Below, piece by piece: positions 33,950-42,805 of a stretch of DNA of 53,447 nucleotides. A program made the position numbers and the translations under genes. The notes beneath the pieces were generated by a model. It saw only the letters and a list, made by a program, of their open reading frames with translations. It searched no databases and was not told the origin of the DNA. Within the stretch, counting starts at the first letter, position 1. Each line of letters starts with the position of its first letter. Source of the DNA: an uncultured Eudoraea sp. (GTDB lineage Bacteria; Bacteroidota; Bacteroidia; Flavobacteriales; Flavobacteriaceae); the NCBI GenBank assembly GCA_947258405.1, contig CAMYIE010000016.1, forward strand, positions 1-53,447. The letters are read 5' to 3'.

Positions 33950-34579
33950 ATGCGTGCACTTTTAAATATTCTTTTTGGAAAAAAGACAACTTTCGTTGAA
34001 GAATTCGACCCCATGAAAAAATATCTAGTCGTAGGGCTTGGCAATATAGGACAAGAATATAGCGGAACCCGTCATAATGTCGGTTTTCAGGTATTGAATG
34101 CCCTGGCCCAAAAGCAGGAGTTCAGTTTTGAACCAGCACGTTTAGGCGATATTGGCAAATTTAAGATCAAGGGACGAAGTGTGCTCTGCTTAAAACCGTC
34201 GACCTACATGAATAGAAGTGGTAAAGCGGTAAGATACTGGTTAGAAAAGGAAAAAGTGCCGATCGAAAACCTATTGATCATCACAGATGATCTCAATCTT
34301 CCCTTCGGTACTCTTCGGCTTAAAATCAAGGGCAGTGATGGAGGCCATAATGGTCTTAAGGATATCCAGCAGCAACTGGGGACCCAGCAGTTTGGCCGAT
34401 TCAGATTTGGTGTAGGTTCGGAATTTGGCAAAGGAGGTCAGGTAAATTACGTGTTAAGCCCCTGGTTGGAAGAAGAAAACAAAGTTCTTGGTGAACGCCT
34501 CGAAAGAGCGGCAGAGCTGGTGACCTCTTTCATATTAGCCGGTGCTAAACTTACTATGAATCAATTCAATGCAACCTAG
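33950..34579 (+). CDS. pth: Peptidyl-tRNA hydrolase
   Basis: This 209-residue protein contains the Pth signature: Asn in YLVVGLGNIGQEYSGTRHNV (catalytic His in RHNVGF), KPSTYMNRSG, DDLNLPFG and GSDGGHNGLKDI. It frees tRNA from prematurely released peptidyl-tRNA in the cytosol. I chose ATG 33950, giving a 21-residue extension (MRALLNILFGKK...) of the kind common in Flavobacteriaceae. ATG 34013 would give the classical start, and the further upstream ATG lies in a terminator. Its end overlaps the convergent lipoprotein gene by 4 bp. Confidence 0.93.
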   Translation: MRALLNILFGKKTTFVEEFDPMKKYLVVGLGNIGQEYSGTRHNVGFQVLNALAQKQEFSFEPARLGDIGKFKIKGRSVLCLKPSTYMNRSGKAVRYWLEKEKVPIENLLIITDDLNLPFGTLRLKIKGSDGGHNGLKDIQQQLGTQQFGRFRFGVGSEFGKGGQVNYVLSPWLEEENKVLGERLERAAELVTSFILAGAKLTMNQFNAT

Positions 34580-35253
34580 AAAGCCCGGTATGAAAATATA
34601 CCGGAATCAGAAGTATTTCCTTCTCTGTCCTTAGTTACCACCTTCCAGTAATATACCCCGGGAGAAACATCTACCTGCACCTCCCTTTTACCTGGAAGAG
34701 TTGATTCCACGATGTCTGCCGGCGGGTTTGCAGTACCGTGATAAACATCATATCCAGTGATATCGTTCTCAATATCGGCACCCGACCAGGACAGTGTTAT
34801 CTGCCCGCTGGTATCAATAGGTATGCTTTCTCCCGACTTCGGTGATTCTATCTCCGCAGGAAAAGGAGCATAGGTCGTCTGTGAACCTGCGTTGTAGAAC
34901 CTCCATACAGTGCTAGGAGTACTGGTCTCTGTCTGACTATTCCGCGTAATGACCTGCCAGGAATACGGCGCTCCCTTATCGATGGTGAGTGATGCCGAAG
35001 TTGCTGTGGTGGAAGTGGTCTTGATCACATTGGTTAAGAGCTGTGTGGCTCTGACTTCGTATGTTTCCGTATTGTCCGACTCCTGCCAGCGAAATTCTAC
35101 CTCACTGGTGGTTGGGCTTTGATCGATACCGGTGGTACACTCCGAGTTCTGTTCGGGAAAGACAAGGCTGGCCGCATCAGGCGGACTCGGATCGCTTTTT
35201 TTGCTACATCCCAGCACAAAGACACTCAGAAGAACGGGTAGGAGAATCCTCAT
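34576..35253 (-). CDS. Fibronectin type III-like lipoprotein
   Basis: This 225-residue lipoprotein (lipobox FVLGC, Cys16) has two beta-sandwich repeats of fibronectin type III character (about 45-115 and 125-225), each with the closing pattern PYSWQVITR / VYYWKVVTKD. It should be on the cell surface or in the periplasm. Its ATG overlaps the stop of the metalloprotease gene by 4 bp (ATGA), so translation of the two is coupled and they probably act together. No catalytic motif is visible. Confidence 0.8.
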   Translation of the reverse strand: MRILLPVLLSVFVLGCSKKSDPSPPDAASLVFPEQNSECTTGIDQSPTTSEVEFRWQESDNTETYEVRATQLLTNVIKTTSTTATSASLTIDKGAPYSWQVITRNSQTETSTPSTVWRFYNAGSQTTYAPFPAEIESPKSGESIPIDTSGQITLSWSGADIENDITGYDVYHGTANPPADIVESTLPGKREVQVDVSPGVYYWKVVTKDREGNTSDSGIFSYRAF

Positions 35254-38200
35254 CGTTTAATAATTTTAAATGTTTTTGTCATCTGTTGATTTTCCAGCCT
35301 TACGAAGTAGATTCCAGAGGGCAGGCCACTAAAGTCAAGCATAGATTCCGCGTTGCCCGCATCTTGTGTCTGTTCAATAAGCAATCGACCATCGGTTCCA
35401 TATACACTAATTTGTGTTGGACCATCCAGCAATCCTATATTTACAAAAGCATACTCCACAAATGGGTTAGGGTAAACCAATACTTCAGAGCTGTTTACAA
35501 ATTCCTCCTCATAAGTACCCTGACACGATTGTAGAGTACTCACCTTTAATGAGTTAGAACCACCCTTAAGATCCAGGCTAATTTCATTCTGTGTGGTTTG
35601 GATCGATTTTCCGTTCAATTCAATATTGTAAACATCAGACCCGCTTAAACTCAGGAAAACCGATGTTCCATCGGTCGCCACGACCGAGCTAACACTTAAA
35701 GGCGCAGGCTCCTCAATGGTTATGTCAAAGCAAATCTCTTCATATTCATTGCTGCCATCAGTTGCATTCAGACAAATAGTATATATGCCTCCTGAAATAT
35801 CGTTAAGCTCGAAACGGTCGGTGAAAGTATCCGAAACATCCGTCCCAGGACCGGATATAACTACCGAATAGTTCAATGCCGCCTCTGCCTCTATGATAAT
35901 ATTTCCATCATTACTCCCAATACACGATTCGCTTTCAGAAGAAACAGTAAAATTGTCTTGTGCAAAACGGAATACTTCACATCCGTCTACATCTACTTCG
36001 GCTCCGGTTGGTGTATTCGGGCATTGATCAAACTCATCGAAGACACCATCTCCATCAGCGTCTGGTCTAAAAACTCCTTCTCCACATATTTCCAAAGAAA
36101 AGTTATTTAAAGCACCCCCATCTGCAGGGAATTGATCTGCTACCGTAAGAATCCAATCACCCGAAGTGGATTCTCCATTGAACCGGGCAAGCGAACCGAG
36201 TGGTCTGATGGTTCCGCTGATACCGGATCCTGTTGTGCTGCAGGTAAATGCTGCACCCTCATCGTCGAAAACCGCATCGATATCCACAAGATCACCACAG
36301 GAATTAGAGGTAAGGGTAACCAACGTTCCGGCAGGAGATTCGAGTGTAATAACAAGATCAGAAACCCAGGTATGTGAAATATTCAGGGCTACATTTACAT
36401 CTGAGACCTGTAGATCATCTACCACAGTTATGACGGATGTTATGGTCTGAGGGTCTGTTACTGAAATAGGAATCGGCAACCCTGTTCCATCAAAAACCGA
36501 ACAATTAATATCTATAGTGGTAAAGCTAAATACATTGCTAAAAGCACCTGCTCCACAACTATTAAAAGGTCTAACCCTCCAGTAGTAGGTGCTAGTTGGT
36601 TGAAGACTGTTGGGCTGATAAGAAGTTAACAAGGTCGTACTCGTTTCCACAATACTGGAAAAAGCGATATCTGTCGCAATCTCTACATCATAGCTTGTCG
36701 CCGAAGCATCTTCTTCCCAGTTCAGAGTTATACCGGCGGAAACATCTGTGGCGCCATCGGCAGGAGTGTTAAGTACTACAGTCCCAAAAGATGTGTTGAG
36801 GACCACCACATTTAAGGACACATCCTTGGTCGTACTACCCGCACTGGCACGGATGGTAATCGGATAGGATCCCGCACTTACGGCGCCGGTATTGGTAATG
36901 TTAATACTGATCGGTGTATCGTTGTTCACGGCCGTGGTCGGATTAAAACTAACACCCAGCCCGGTGGGTACATTTAGTGCGCTGAAGGTGGCTACTTCAC
37001 TAAAACCGGAATAGGTTTCATATACAAATGGAACGCCCAGATTATCCGGCTGGCAGACTTCGTACTCCAGTTGCTCAAACTGCAATACGATTGAAGATTC
37101 TACTATGGTGAAATTGGAACTGTTGACTGCAAAGAAAATATTTTCGTTAGCCTTTACCATCAGCCTTGCTTCAGAGGTGCTTAGGCCTGGGATCAACACC
37201 TCGGCACTGCCGTCGTTGGGTGTCCCCTGCAACAGCCTTTCAGGGAAAGTAAGACCGCCATCGGTAGACAAATATACGTCTACGTACTGGGCGTTAACCG
37301 GCGCAGCATTGGTATTGGCAACATCCCAGGTAACCGTTAAAGGGTCTCCGGCAGATACGGTCTCAGCAGTAGTCTGAGAGGTCACCGTGAAAGGACCCGC
37401 TTCATCTACTACATTAATGCGAACAAGATCCGATGCCACCTGTCCCCCACCACTGGCATTATCCCGTAAGGTGAGTGCAAAATTCATTTCTCTCTGGATA
37501 TCGGAGACCGATTCCCATGCTGAATTCAAAGGCGGGGTGGTTTGAGTTAGATTCCCCTGTGCCACTTCTGAAAGCCTTGGGAAATACCGGGCAGGATCTG
37601 TGCTGGGTGGTAAAGATCTGAAATTGGCACCCAGAAAATTGTCCGGGCCAAAATTTCCGGTGGTAATAATGCCATCGTCTATTTGCTCCCAGCAATAGGT
37701 AAGCACATCACCCCCATCAGGGTCTGTAGCATTGCCTTCGAGTACAAATGCCGTAGAGCGGGGAATGGTAAAATCACCCGTCGAACTTATTACAGGTGTA
37801 TTGTTCCCCGTGGTGATTACTTCAGAACAGCTTGTAGTCGCCAGGTAGTTTGTGATTTGCAGAATGCTGTTGTAGTGAAAATAATCGTCCGAATTCGATT
37901 GCACATTGTTTCCAGCAACAATTCCCGCATAAGCCATAATGGTTGTCCCACTGGCCGGTTCGGCCTGGACCCCCGTACCTTCGGTATTGAAAGACCAGGT
38001 ATGATTTGCGCCAAATTGATGACCCAGTTCATGTGATACGTAATCGATATCATAGAAGTCTCCCTGAGGGGTCAGGGCCTGGGAGAATCCGCTCCCCTTC
38101 TGATTGTCCTGACAGACAGCACCTATAAACCCTGCGAAACCAGAATCATTATCGAGATGAAATAAGTGGCCGACATCGTAATTGGCCTCCCCGATTATGG

Positions 38201-39032
38201 AGGTTAGGGTTTGTTGAACCTGGGCGCTAAGGTCGCCATTATAAGGGTCTGTATCCGGGTCCAAAAATATCACCTCATCATTATTGGCTATTACTTGGAG
38301 TTGCACGCCGAGATCGGTCTCCATCACTTCATTTACCCTGGTGATAGTTGCATTTATGGCAGCAAGGGCATCATCTACTGTTCCCCCGTGAAATTCCGTG
38401 TATTCTCCCGTAGCCGAAACGGCAATTCTGAATCTGTTCAACTGCAGGTCGTCTGTAAGGCTCCGGGCCACCAGTCCTTCGTTTTCCTTTGCAAGCGCCG
38501 TTTCTGTATAACAAACAAAACCGGCGGCTTCCTTGTTGGATTGGCCAGAACTATAGACCACATATTTGTCTCCTGTTTCGGAGGTCCGCTGAATATAAGA
38601 AGTCTGACTGCGGTCGGAGTGAACGAGCATGGCTTGCAGGCCACGATGAGACCAACTTAAACGTATACGATCACCTTCCTGTTCAGTACTGTAACCGATA
38701 TATGATTTAATCCCGGGATACTTTGCCGCCAGCTCTGGTGCAAAAACAGAGCTTTCTTTTACCATATAAGGCTGTAGTTCACCTATTTCATCAGGAAAGT
38801 AAATCAGTACCCCTCTTCCATTTCTCCCACTCTGCTGAGAAAGTTTTTGGTAAAGCGCATTCCCGTTAAGATTGTAGTAACGGGCTTTGTCAGGGTTTAG
38901 CTCCCTGTTTAACGACTCTATTTTACCACGTTCAGCCGCAGCCGGGACCCAATAAGATTCCTGGGCATTTAAGTAAAAGCAGCTCAGTAATATGGTAAAT
39001 GATAAAACAAGCTGTAATTTTGGTCTCATCAT
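35250..39032 (-). CDS. Secreted reprolysin-like zinc metalloprotease with P-domain and T9SS sorting tail
   Basis: This 1260-residue protein has a signal peptide and propeptide (about 1-190). The metalloprotease domain has HELGHQFGANH (334-344), the three zinc histidines plus catalytic Glu. Ig/fibronectin-like domains (about 540-860) and a proprotein-convertase P-domain (about 870-985) follow, then a calcium-binding thrombospondin type 3 motif (DADGDGVFDEFDQCP) and an Ig-like domain. A type A T9SS C-terminal signal (VYPNPF...GIYFVRL...KTFKIIKR) ends it. It is exported through the type IX system and cut at the tail, to degrade extracellular protein. It could release peptides such as collagen fragments that feed the hydroxyproline pathway, but that link is inference. 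Confidence 0.93.
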   Translation of the reverse strand: MMRPKLQLVLSFTILLSCFYLNAQESYWVPAAAERGKIESLNRELNPDKARYYNLNGNALYQKLSQQSGRNGRGVLIYFPDEIGELQPYMVKESSVFAPELAAKYPGIKSYIGYSTEQEGDRIRLSWSHRGLQAMLVHSDRSQTSYIQRTSETGDKYVVYSSGQSNKEAAGFVCYTETALAKENEGLVARSLTDDLQLNRFRIAVSATGEYTEFHGGTVDDALAAINATITRVNEVMETDLGVQLQVIANNDEVIFLDPDTDPYNGDLSAQVQQTLTSIIGEANYDVGHLFHLDNDSGFAGFIGAVCQDNQKGSGFSQALTPQGDFYDIDYVSHELGHQFGANHTWSFNTEGTGVQAEPASGTTIMAYAGIVAGNNVQSNSDDYFHYNSILQITNYLATTSCSEVITTGNNTPVISSTGDFTIPRSTAFVLEGNATDPDGGDVLTYCWEQIDDGIITTGNFGPDNFLGANFRSLPPSTDPARYFPRLSEVAQGNLTQTTPPLNSAWESVSDIQREMNFALTLRDNASGGGQVASDLVRINVVDEAGPFTVTSQTTAETVSAGDPLTVTWDVANTNAAPVNAQYVDVYLSTDGGLTFPERLLQGTPNDGSAEVLIPGLSTSEARLMVKANENIFFAVNSSNFTIVESSIVLQFEQLEYEVCQPDNLGVPFVYETYSGFSEVATFSALNVPTGLGVSFNPTTAVNNDTPISINITNTGAVSAGSYPITIRASAGSTTKDVSLNVVVLNTSFGTVVLNTPADGATDVSAGITLNWEEDASATSYDVEIATDIAFSSIVETSTTLLTSYQPNSLQPTSTYYWRVRPFNSCGAGAFSNVFSFTTIDINCSVFDGTGLPIPISVTDPQTITSVITVVDDLQVSDVNVALNISHTWVSDLVITLESPAGTLVTLTSNSCGDLVDIDAVFDDEGAAFTCSTTGSGISGTIRPLGSLARFNGESTSGDWILTVADQFPADGGALNNFSLEICGEGVFRPDADGDGVFDEFDQCPNTPTGAEVDVDGCEVFRFAQDNFTVSSESESCIGSNDGNIIIEAEAALNYSVVISGPGTDVSDTFTDRFELNDISGGIYTICLNATDGSNEYEEICFDITIEEPAPLSVSSVVATDGTSVFLSLSGSDVYNIELNGKSIQTTQNEISLDLKGGSNSLKVSTLQSCQGTYEEEFVNSSEVLVYPNPFVEYAFVNIGLLDGPTQISVYGTDGRLLIEQTQDAGNAESMLDFSGLPSGIYFVRLENQQMTKTFKIIKR

Positions 39033-39078
39033 AGCAATTTGAGAGGTCTAATGTAAGCCTTTTTATTTTTTTACTTGA

Positions 39079-40005
39079 GTGATAACTGTCCAAAGCATTT
39101 CCAAATACGATAAAAAGCACGATAGTGCTATTACCATCGGAACTTTTGACGGCGTTCATATAGGACATCGTAAAATATTACAACGTCTCATAAATAATGC
39201 CAAAGAATCGGGCCTCAGGTCTTGCGTACTCACTTTTTTTCCTCATCCGCGGATGGTGTTACAGAAAGATTCGGACATTAAGCTCCTTAATACATTAGAG
39301 GAGAAACAACAAATCCTTGAAAATATGGGGCTGGATTGTTTGATCGTCCACCCCTTTACCTCCTCCTTTTCCAGGCTCTCGGCGACAGAATTTGTTCGCG
39401 ACATTCTGGTATATCAGCTGGGAATCAAAAAGATTATCATCGGTTACGACCATCGTTTCGGCAGGAATAGAAATGCTAACATAAACGACCTTATCACTTT
39501 CGGCGCCACCTTCGATTTTGAGGTAGAAGAGATCCCGGCCCAACTTATGGATGATGTTTCAGTCAGTTCCACCAAAATCCGAAAGGCTTTGGAGGAAGGA
39601 GATATAAAAACGGCCAATGCCTATCTCGGTTATTCGTACTTGCTTACCGGTATTATTAAAAAGGGACGAGGATTAGGCAAGCAACTCGACTTTCCAACAG
39701 CTAATCTCCATATTGAAGAGTCTTATAAACTTATTCCTAAAAACGGGGTTTATGTAGTACGTGCACATTTGAATGACCAAATTGTTCATGGCATGATGAA
39801 TATAGGTTTTAACCCAACGGTTGATGGAAGAACCCGAAGTAAGGAAATACATTTTTTCGACTTTAACAAGAACCTATACGATCAGAAGATTCAGGTAGAA
39901 CTACTGGAACGTATAAGAGACGAAGTGAAATTCGATTCTGTTGAAGCGCTCAAGGATCAACTTCAAAAAGACAAAAAGTTCTCACTCAAACTAATTTCCT
40001 CCTGA
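39079..40005 (+). CDS. ribF: Bifunctional riboflavin kinase / FAD synthetase
   Basis: This 308-residue protein has an N-terminal FMN adenylyltransferase domain with GTFDGVHIGH (21-30) and SSTKIRKAL. The C-terminal riboflavin kinase domain has GRGLGKQLDFPTANL and NIGFNPTV. It makes FMN and FAD in the cytosol. The start is GTG at 39079, and no ATG lies between it and the conserved core. The next gene overlaps its stop by one base (TGATG), so translation is coupled. Confidence 0.96.
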   Translation: MITVQSISKYDKKHDSAITIGTFDGVHIGHRKILQRLINNAKESGLRSCVLTFFPHPRMVLQKDSDIKLLNTLEEKQQILENMGLDCLIVHPFTSSFSRLSATEFVRDILVYQLGIKKIIIGYDHRFGRNRNANINDLITFGATFDFEVEEIPAQLMDDVSVSSTKIRKALEEGDIKTANAYLGYSYLLTGIIKKGRGLGKQLDFPTANLHIEESYKLIPKNGVYVVRAHLNDQIVHGMMNIGFNPTVDGRTRSKEIHFFDFNKNLYDQKIQVELLERIRDEVKFDSVEALKDQLQKDKKFSLKLISS

Positions 40006-41339
40006 TGCTCGATCGTTTCCTGTTTCAGAAAATAGATAATACCCCACTCGTGGTTTTTAGAATCTTCCTGGGGACTTTGATCGCCCTGGAGGGATTCGGA
40101 GCTATTGCTACCGGCTGGGTCAGAAGAGTATTTGTAGAACCTGATTTCACTTTTCACTTTATCGGGTTCGACTGGTTACAACCCCTTCCCGGCTACGGCA
40201 TGTACTTCTATTTTGCCATCATGGGCACATTGGGCATTTGTATTGCACTGGGATACCGATATCGCTTTAGTATGGTCTGTTTTGCACTGATGTGGTGGGC
40301 TGTTTACCTCATGCAAAAAACCTCTTATAACAACCACTATTATCTTTTGGCGCTCATCGCCTCCATCATGTGCTTCCTTCCGGCTCACCGTACCTATTCT
40401 CTCGATGCCAGAAGACGCCCAGATTTACAGAGCGATGCGATGTATGCCTATGTAAAGTGGATTATAATATTTCAGCTATTTATCGTCTATACCTATGCCG
40501 CAATTGCTAAACTCTACGGAGACTGGCTTAATTTTACTTTTCTCGAAATTCTTTTGGAAAGCAAATCGGGTTATCCCATAATAGGGGGACTTCTCGAAAT
40601 TGGCTGGTTCCATAAATTTATCGGCATATCCGGATTCCTTTTCGATCTCCTGATTGTTCCGGCATTGCTTTGGAAGCCTACCCGCAACATCGCCTTTGGT
40701 TGTTCGATATTTTTTCACCTTTTTAATTCCATAGTTTTCCAGATCGGTATCTTCCCCTATATGGCACTCGCCTTCACTGTCTTTTTTTATGAAGCAGAAA
40801 CCGTACGGCGCCTATTTCTAAGAAAGAAAAAGCTTTTTAAGCCATCTTTCGAAAAGCCACCCGCGTATAAAAATCCATTGTTAATTATCGCTGGAATCTA
40901 CTTCCTGGCGCAGCTGTTATTGCCCGTAAGGCATCATGTCATCGAAGGGGATGTACTTTGGACCGAAGAGGGTCATCGGCTCAGTTGGAGGATGATGCTT
41001 CGCAACCGTACCGGCAGAGCTACTTTTAGGGTGGTTAATAAGGCTGATCAAAAGACCGAAGTAATCAATCTCAAGAACTATCTGACCAGAAAACAGGAAA
41101 GAAGAATAGGGGCTTATCCGGATTTCATATGGCAATTTGCCCAATATCTGAAAGAGAAATACGCCGAGAAAGGGATTGAAATTGAGGTTTTTGCCAATGC
41201 GCGCGTAAGTATCAACGGCAGGCCACCAGCAATACTAATAGATCCCAAGATTGACCTGGCCGCTATTCCCTGGGATCCGCTTCGACATCACCATTGGATT
41301 TTGCCGCCACCCTGGGAAAGGGATGAAAGCAAAGACTAG
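40005..41339 (+). CDS. HTTM-domain membrane protein (vitamin-K-dependent carboxylase-like)
   Basis: This 444-residue polytopic protein has several membrane helices in residues 1-300 with the HTTM pattern (VFRIFLG, FVEPDFTFHFIGFDWLQPLP, KTSYNNHYYLLAL, YAAIAKLYGDWL). A soluble C-terminal domain follows (about 320-440). The fold is related to gamma-glutamyl carboxylase, but the role in bacteria is unknown. It is translationally coupled to ribF by a one-base overlap, an arrangement common in Flavobacteriaceae. Confidence 0.88.
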   Translation: MLDRFLFQKIDNTPLVVFRIFLGTLIALEGFGAIATGWVRRVFVEPDFTFHFIGFDWLQPLPGYGMYFYFAIMGTLGICIALGYRYRFSMVCFALMWWAVYLMQKTSYNNHYYLLALIASIMCFLPAHRTYSLDARRRPDLQSDAMYAYVKWIIIFQLFIVYTYAAIAKLYGDWLNFTFLEILLESKSGYPIIGGLLEIGWFHKFIGISGFLFDLLIVPALLWKPTRNIAFGCSIFFHLFNSIVFQIGIFPYMALAFTVFFYEAETVRRLFLRKKKLFKPSFEKPPAYKNPLLIIAGIYFLAQLLLPVRHHVIEGDVLWTEEGHRLSWRMMLRNRTGRATFRVVNKADQKTEVINLKNYLTRKQERRIGAYPDFIWQFAQYLKEKYAEKGIEIEVFANARVSINGRPPAILIDPKIDLAAIPWDPLRHHHWILPPPWERDESKD

Positions 41340-41365
41340 TTGATTTTCATTATTCTGTATCCTCG

Positions 41366-41396
41366 TTGTACCATTGGGTAAATGTCCCTAAATTTG
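41366..41396 (+). promoter_or_regulatory. Promoter of serS
   Basis: TTG (41366-41368), a 20-base spacer, TAAATTTG (41389-41396). Start of transcription near 41402 leaves a leader of about 13 bases before ATG 41415. It rules out the upstream ATG 41382 as the main start. Confidence 0.65.
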
Positions 41397-41414
41397 CCGC
41401 TTAAACCAATTCCC

Positions 41415-42686
41415 ATGCTTCAGCTACAGGCCATCAGAGATAATAAGGACCAATTGGTCAAGGCACTTGAAAAACGCAATATCAATGCCTCAGGAATTCT
41501 GGGTGAAGTACTCGAATTAGACGAACGAAGGCGTGCACTGCAAACCCAGCTTGATAACCTTCTGGCAGAGGCAAACAAAATATCAAAGGAAATTGGCGGA
41601 CTCTTTAAAAGCGGTAAAACCGAAGAGGCTAATGCACTAAAAGCAAGGAGTTCCGAACTCAAGGAAAACTCTAAAGAGCTCGGCGATCGACTGAATGCGG
41701 CGGCGGCAGACCTGGACAAGGCACTTTATCAGATACCTAACATACCGCATAATTCTGTCCCTGCAGGCAGTAAAGAAGAAGATAACGAAGAGATTTACAG
41801 GGAGGGCGATATCCCCGAATTGGGTGACGATTCCCTGCCTCATTGGGAACTGGCCAAGAAATACGATATTATTGATTTTGAGTTGGGGGTTAAAATCACT
41901 GGTGCAGGATTCCCCGTCTATAAAGGAAAGGGAGCACGCCTGCAACGCGCATTGATCTCATATTTTCTCGATAAAAATACCGCTGCGGGATATACAGAAG
42001 TAGAAGTGCCACTCCTGGTTAATGAGGCCTCAGGTTTTGGCACCGGACAGCTGCCGGATAAAGAAGGACAGATGTACGAATTGAAAGAGGATAAACTCTT
42101 CCTGATCCCTACCGCTGAGGTCCCGGTTACCAACATGTTTAGGGATATCATTCTTAATCATAAAGATTTTCCGCTTTGTTATACGGCCTATACGCCTTGT
42201 TTCAGACGTGAAGCCGGAAGCTATGGCGCACATGTTCGTGGATTAAACCGACTTCATCAGTTCGACAAGGTAGAGATCGTAAGAATAGAAAATCCTGATA
42301 ATTCTTACCAATCACTCGACGGCATGGTAGAACATGTAAAAGGCATTTTGCAAGAATTAAAACTCCCCTACCGCATCTTGAGATTATGTGGGGGCGACCT
42401 TGGATTTACCTCGGCCCTCACCTACGACTTCGAAGTCTTCTCTACCGCCCAGGACCGTTGGCTTGAAATCAGCTCGATTTCGAATTTTGAAACATACCAG
42501 GCCAATCGATTAAAACTGAGATACCGCGATCAGGAAAATAAAACACAGTTGGCCCATACCCTTAATGGAAGTGCACTGGCACTCCCCCGGGTTGTTGCAG
42601 GTCTGCTCGAAAATAATCAAACCCCCGAAGGGATTCGTATTCCAGAAGTCCTCATCCCTTATACCGGATTCGATATTATCGACTAA
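41415..42686 (+). CDS. serS: Seryl-tRNA synthetase
   Basis: This 423-residue class II synthetase has an N-terminal tRNA-binding coiled coil (about 30-105, start LQLQAIRDNKDQLVKALEKR). The core has motif 2 (YTPCFRREAGSYG) and motif 3 (NGSALALPRVVAGLLEN). It charges tRNA-Ser and tRNA-Sec-type acceptors with serine in the cytosol. ATG 41415 is chosen over 41382 because the -7 promoter box lies between them and the protein family starts at MLQLQxIR. Confidence 0.97.
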   Translation: MLQLQAIRDNKDQLVKALEKRNINASGILGEVLELDERRRALQTQLDNLLAEANKISKEIGGLFKSGKTEEANALKARSSELKENSKELGDRLNAAAADLDKALYQIPNIPHNSVPAGSKEEDNEEIYREGDIPELGDDSLPHWELAKKYDIIDFELGVKITGAGFPVYKGKGARLQRALISYFLDKNTAAGYTEVEVPLLVNEASGFGTGQLPDKEGQMYELKEDKLFLIPTAEVPVTNMFRDIILNHKDFPLCYTAYTPCFRREAGSYGAHVRGLNRLHQFDKVEIVRIENPDNSYQSLDGMVEHVKGILQELKLPYRILRLCGGDLGFTSALTYDFEVFSTAQDRWLEISSISNFETYQANRLKLRYRDQENKTQLAHTLNGSALALPRVVAGLLENNQTPEGIRIPEVLIPYTGFDIID

Positions 42687-42700
42687 GCAATGCCGGTCAG

Positions 42701-42723
42701 AACCCAATAGATGAAGGGGTTTT
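42701..42723 (+). terminator. Weak terminator after serS
   Basis: AACCC (42701-42705) pairs with GGGTT (42717-42721), ending in TTTT. The stem is short. A wider pair CAATGCC/GGCATTG surrounds it. Confidence 0.35.
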
Positions 42724-42783
42724 AAGCGGTTTATCACTGCAAGGCATTGGGATTGTCTTAACAGGAACTTCCTCTTTTCTACG

Positions 42784-42791
42784 TATATTTG
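42784..42791 (+). promoter_or_regulatory. -7 box of the TPR-rsmA-mgtE operon
   Basis: TATATTTG is an exact TAnnTTTG box 14 bp before the GTG start at 42806. No TTG was seen at the standard spacing. Confidence 0.5.
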
Positions 42792-42805
42792 ATAAAAAGC
42801 AGCTA

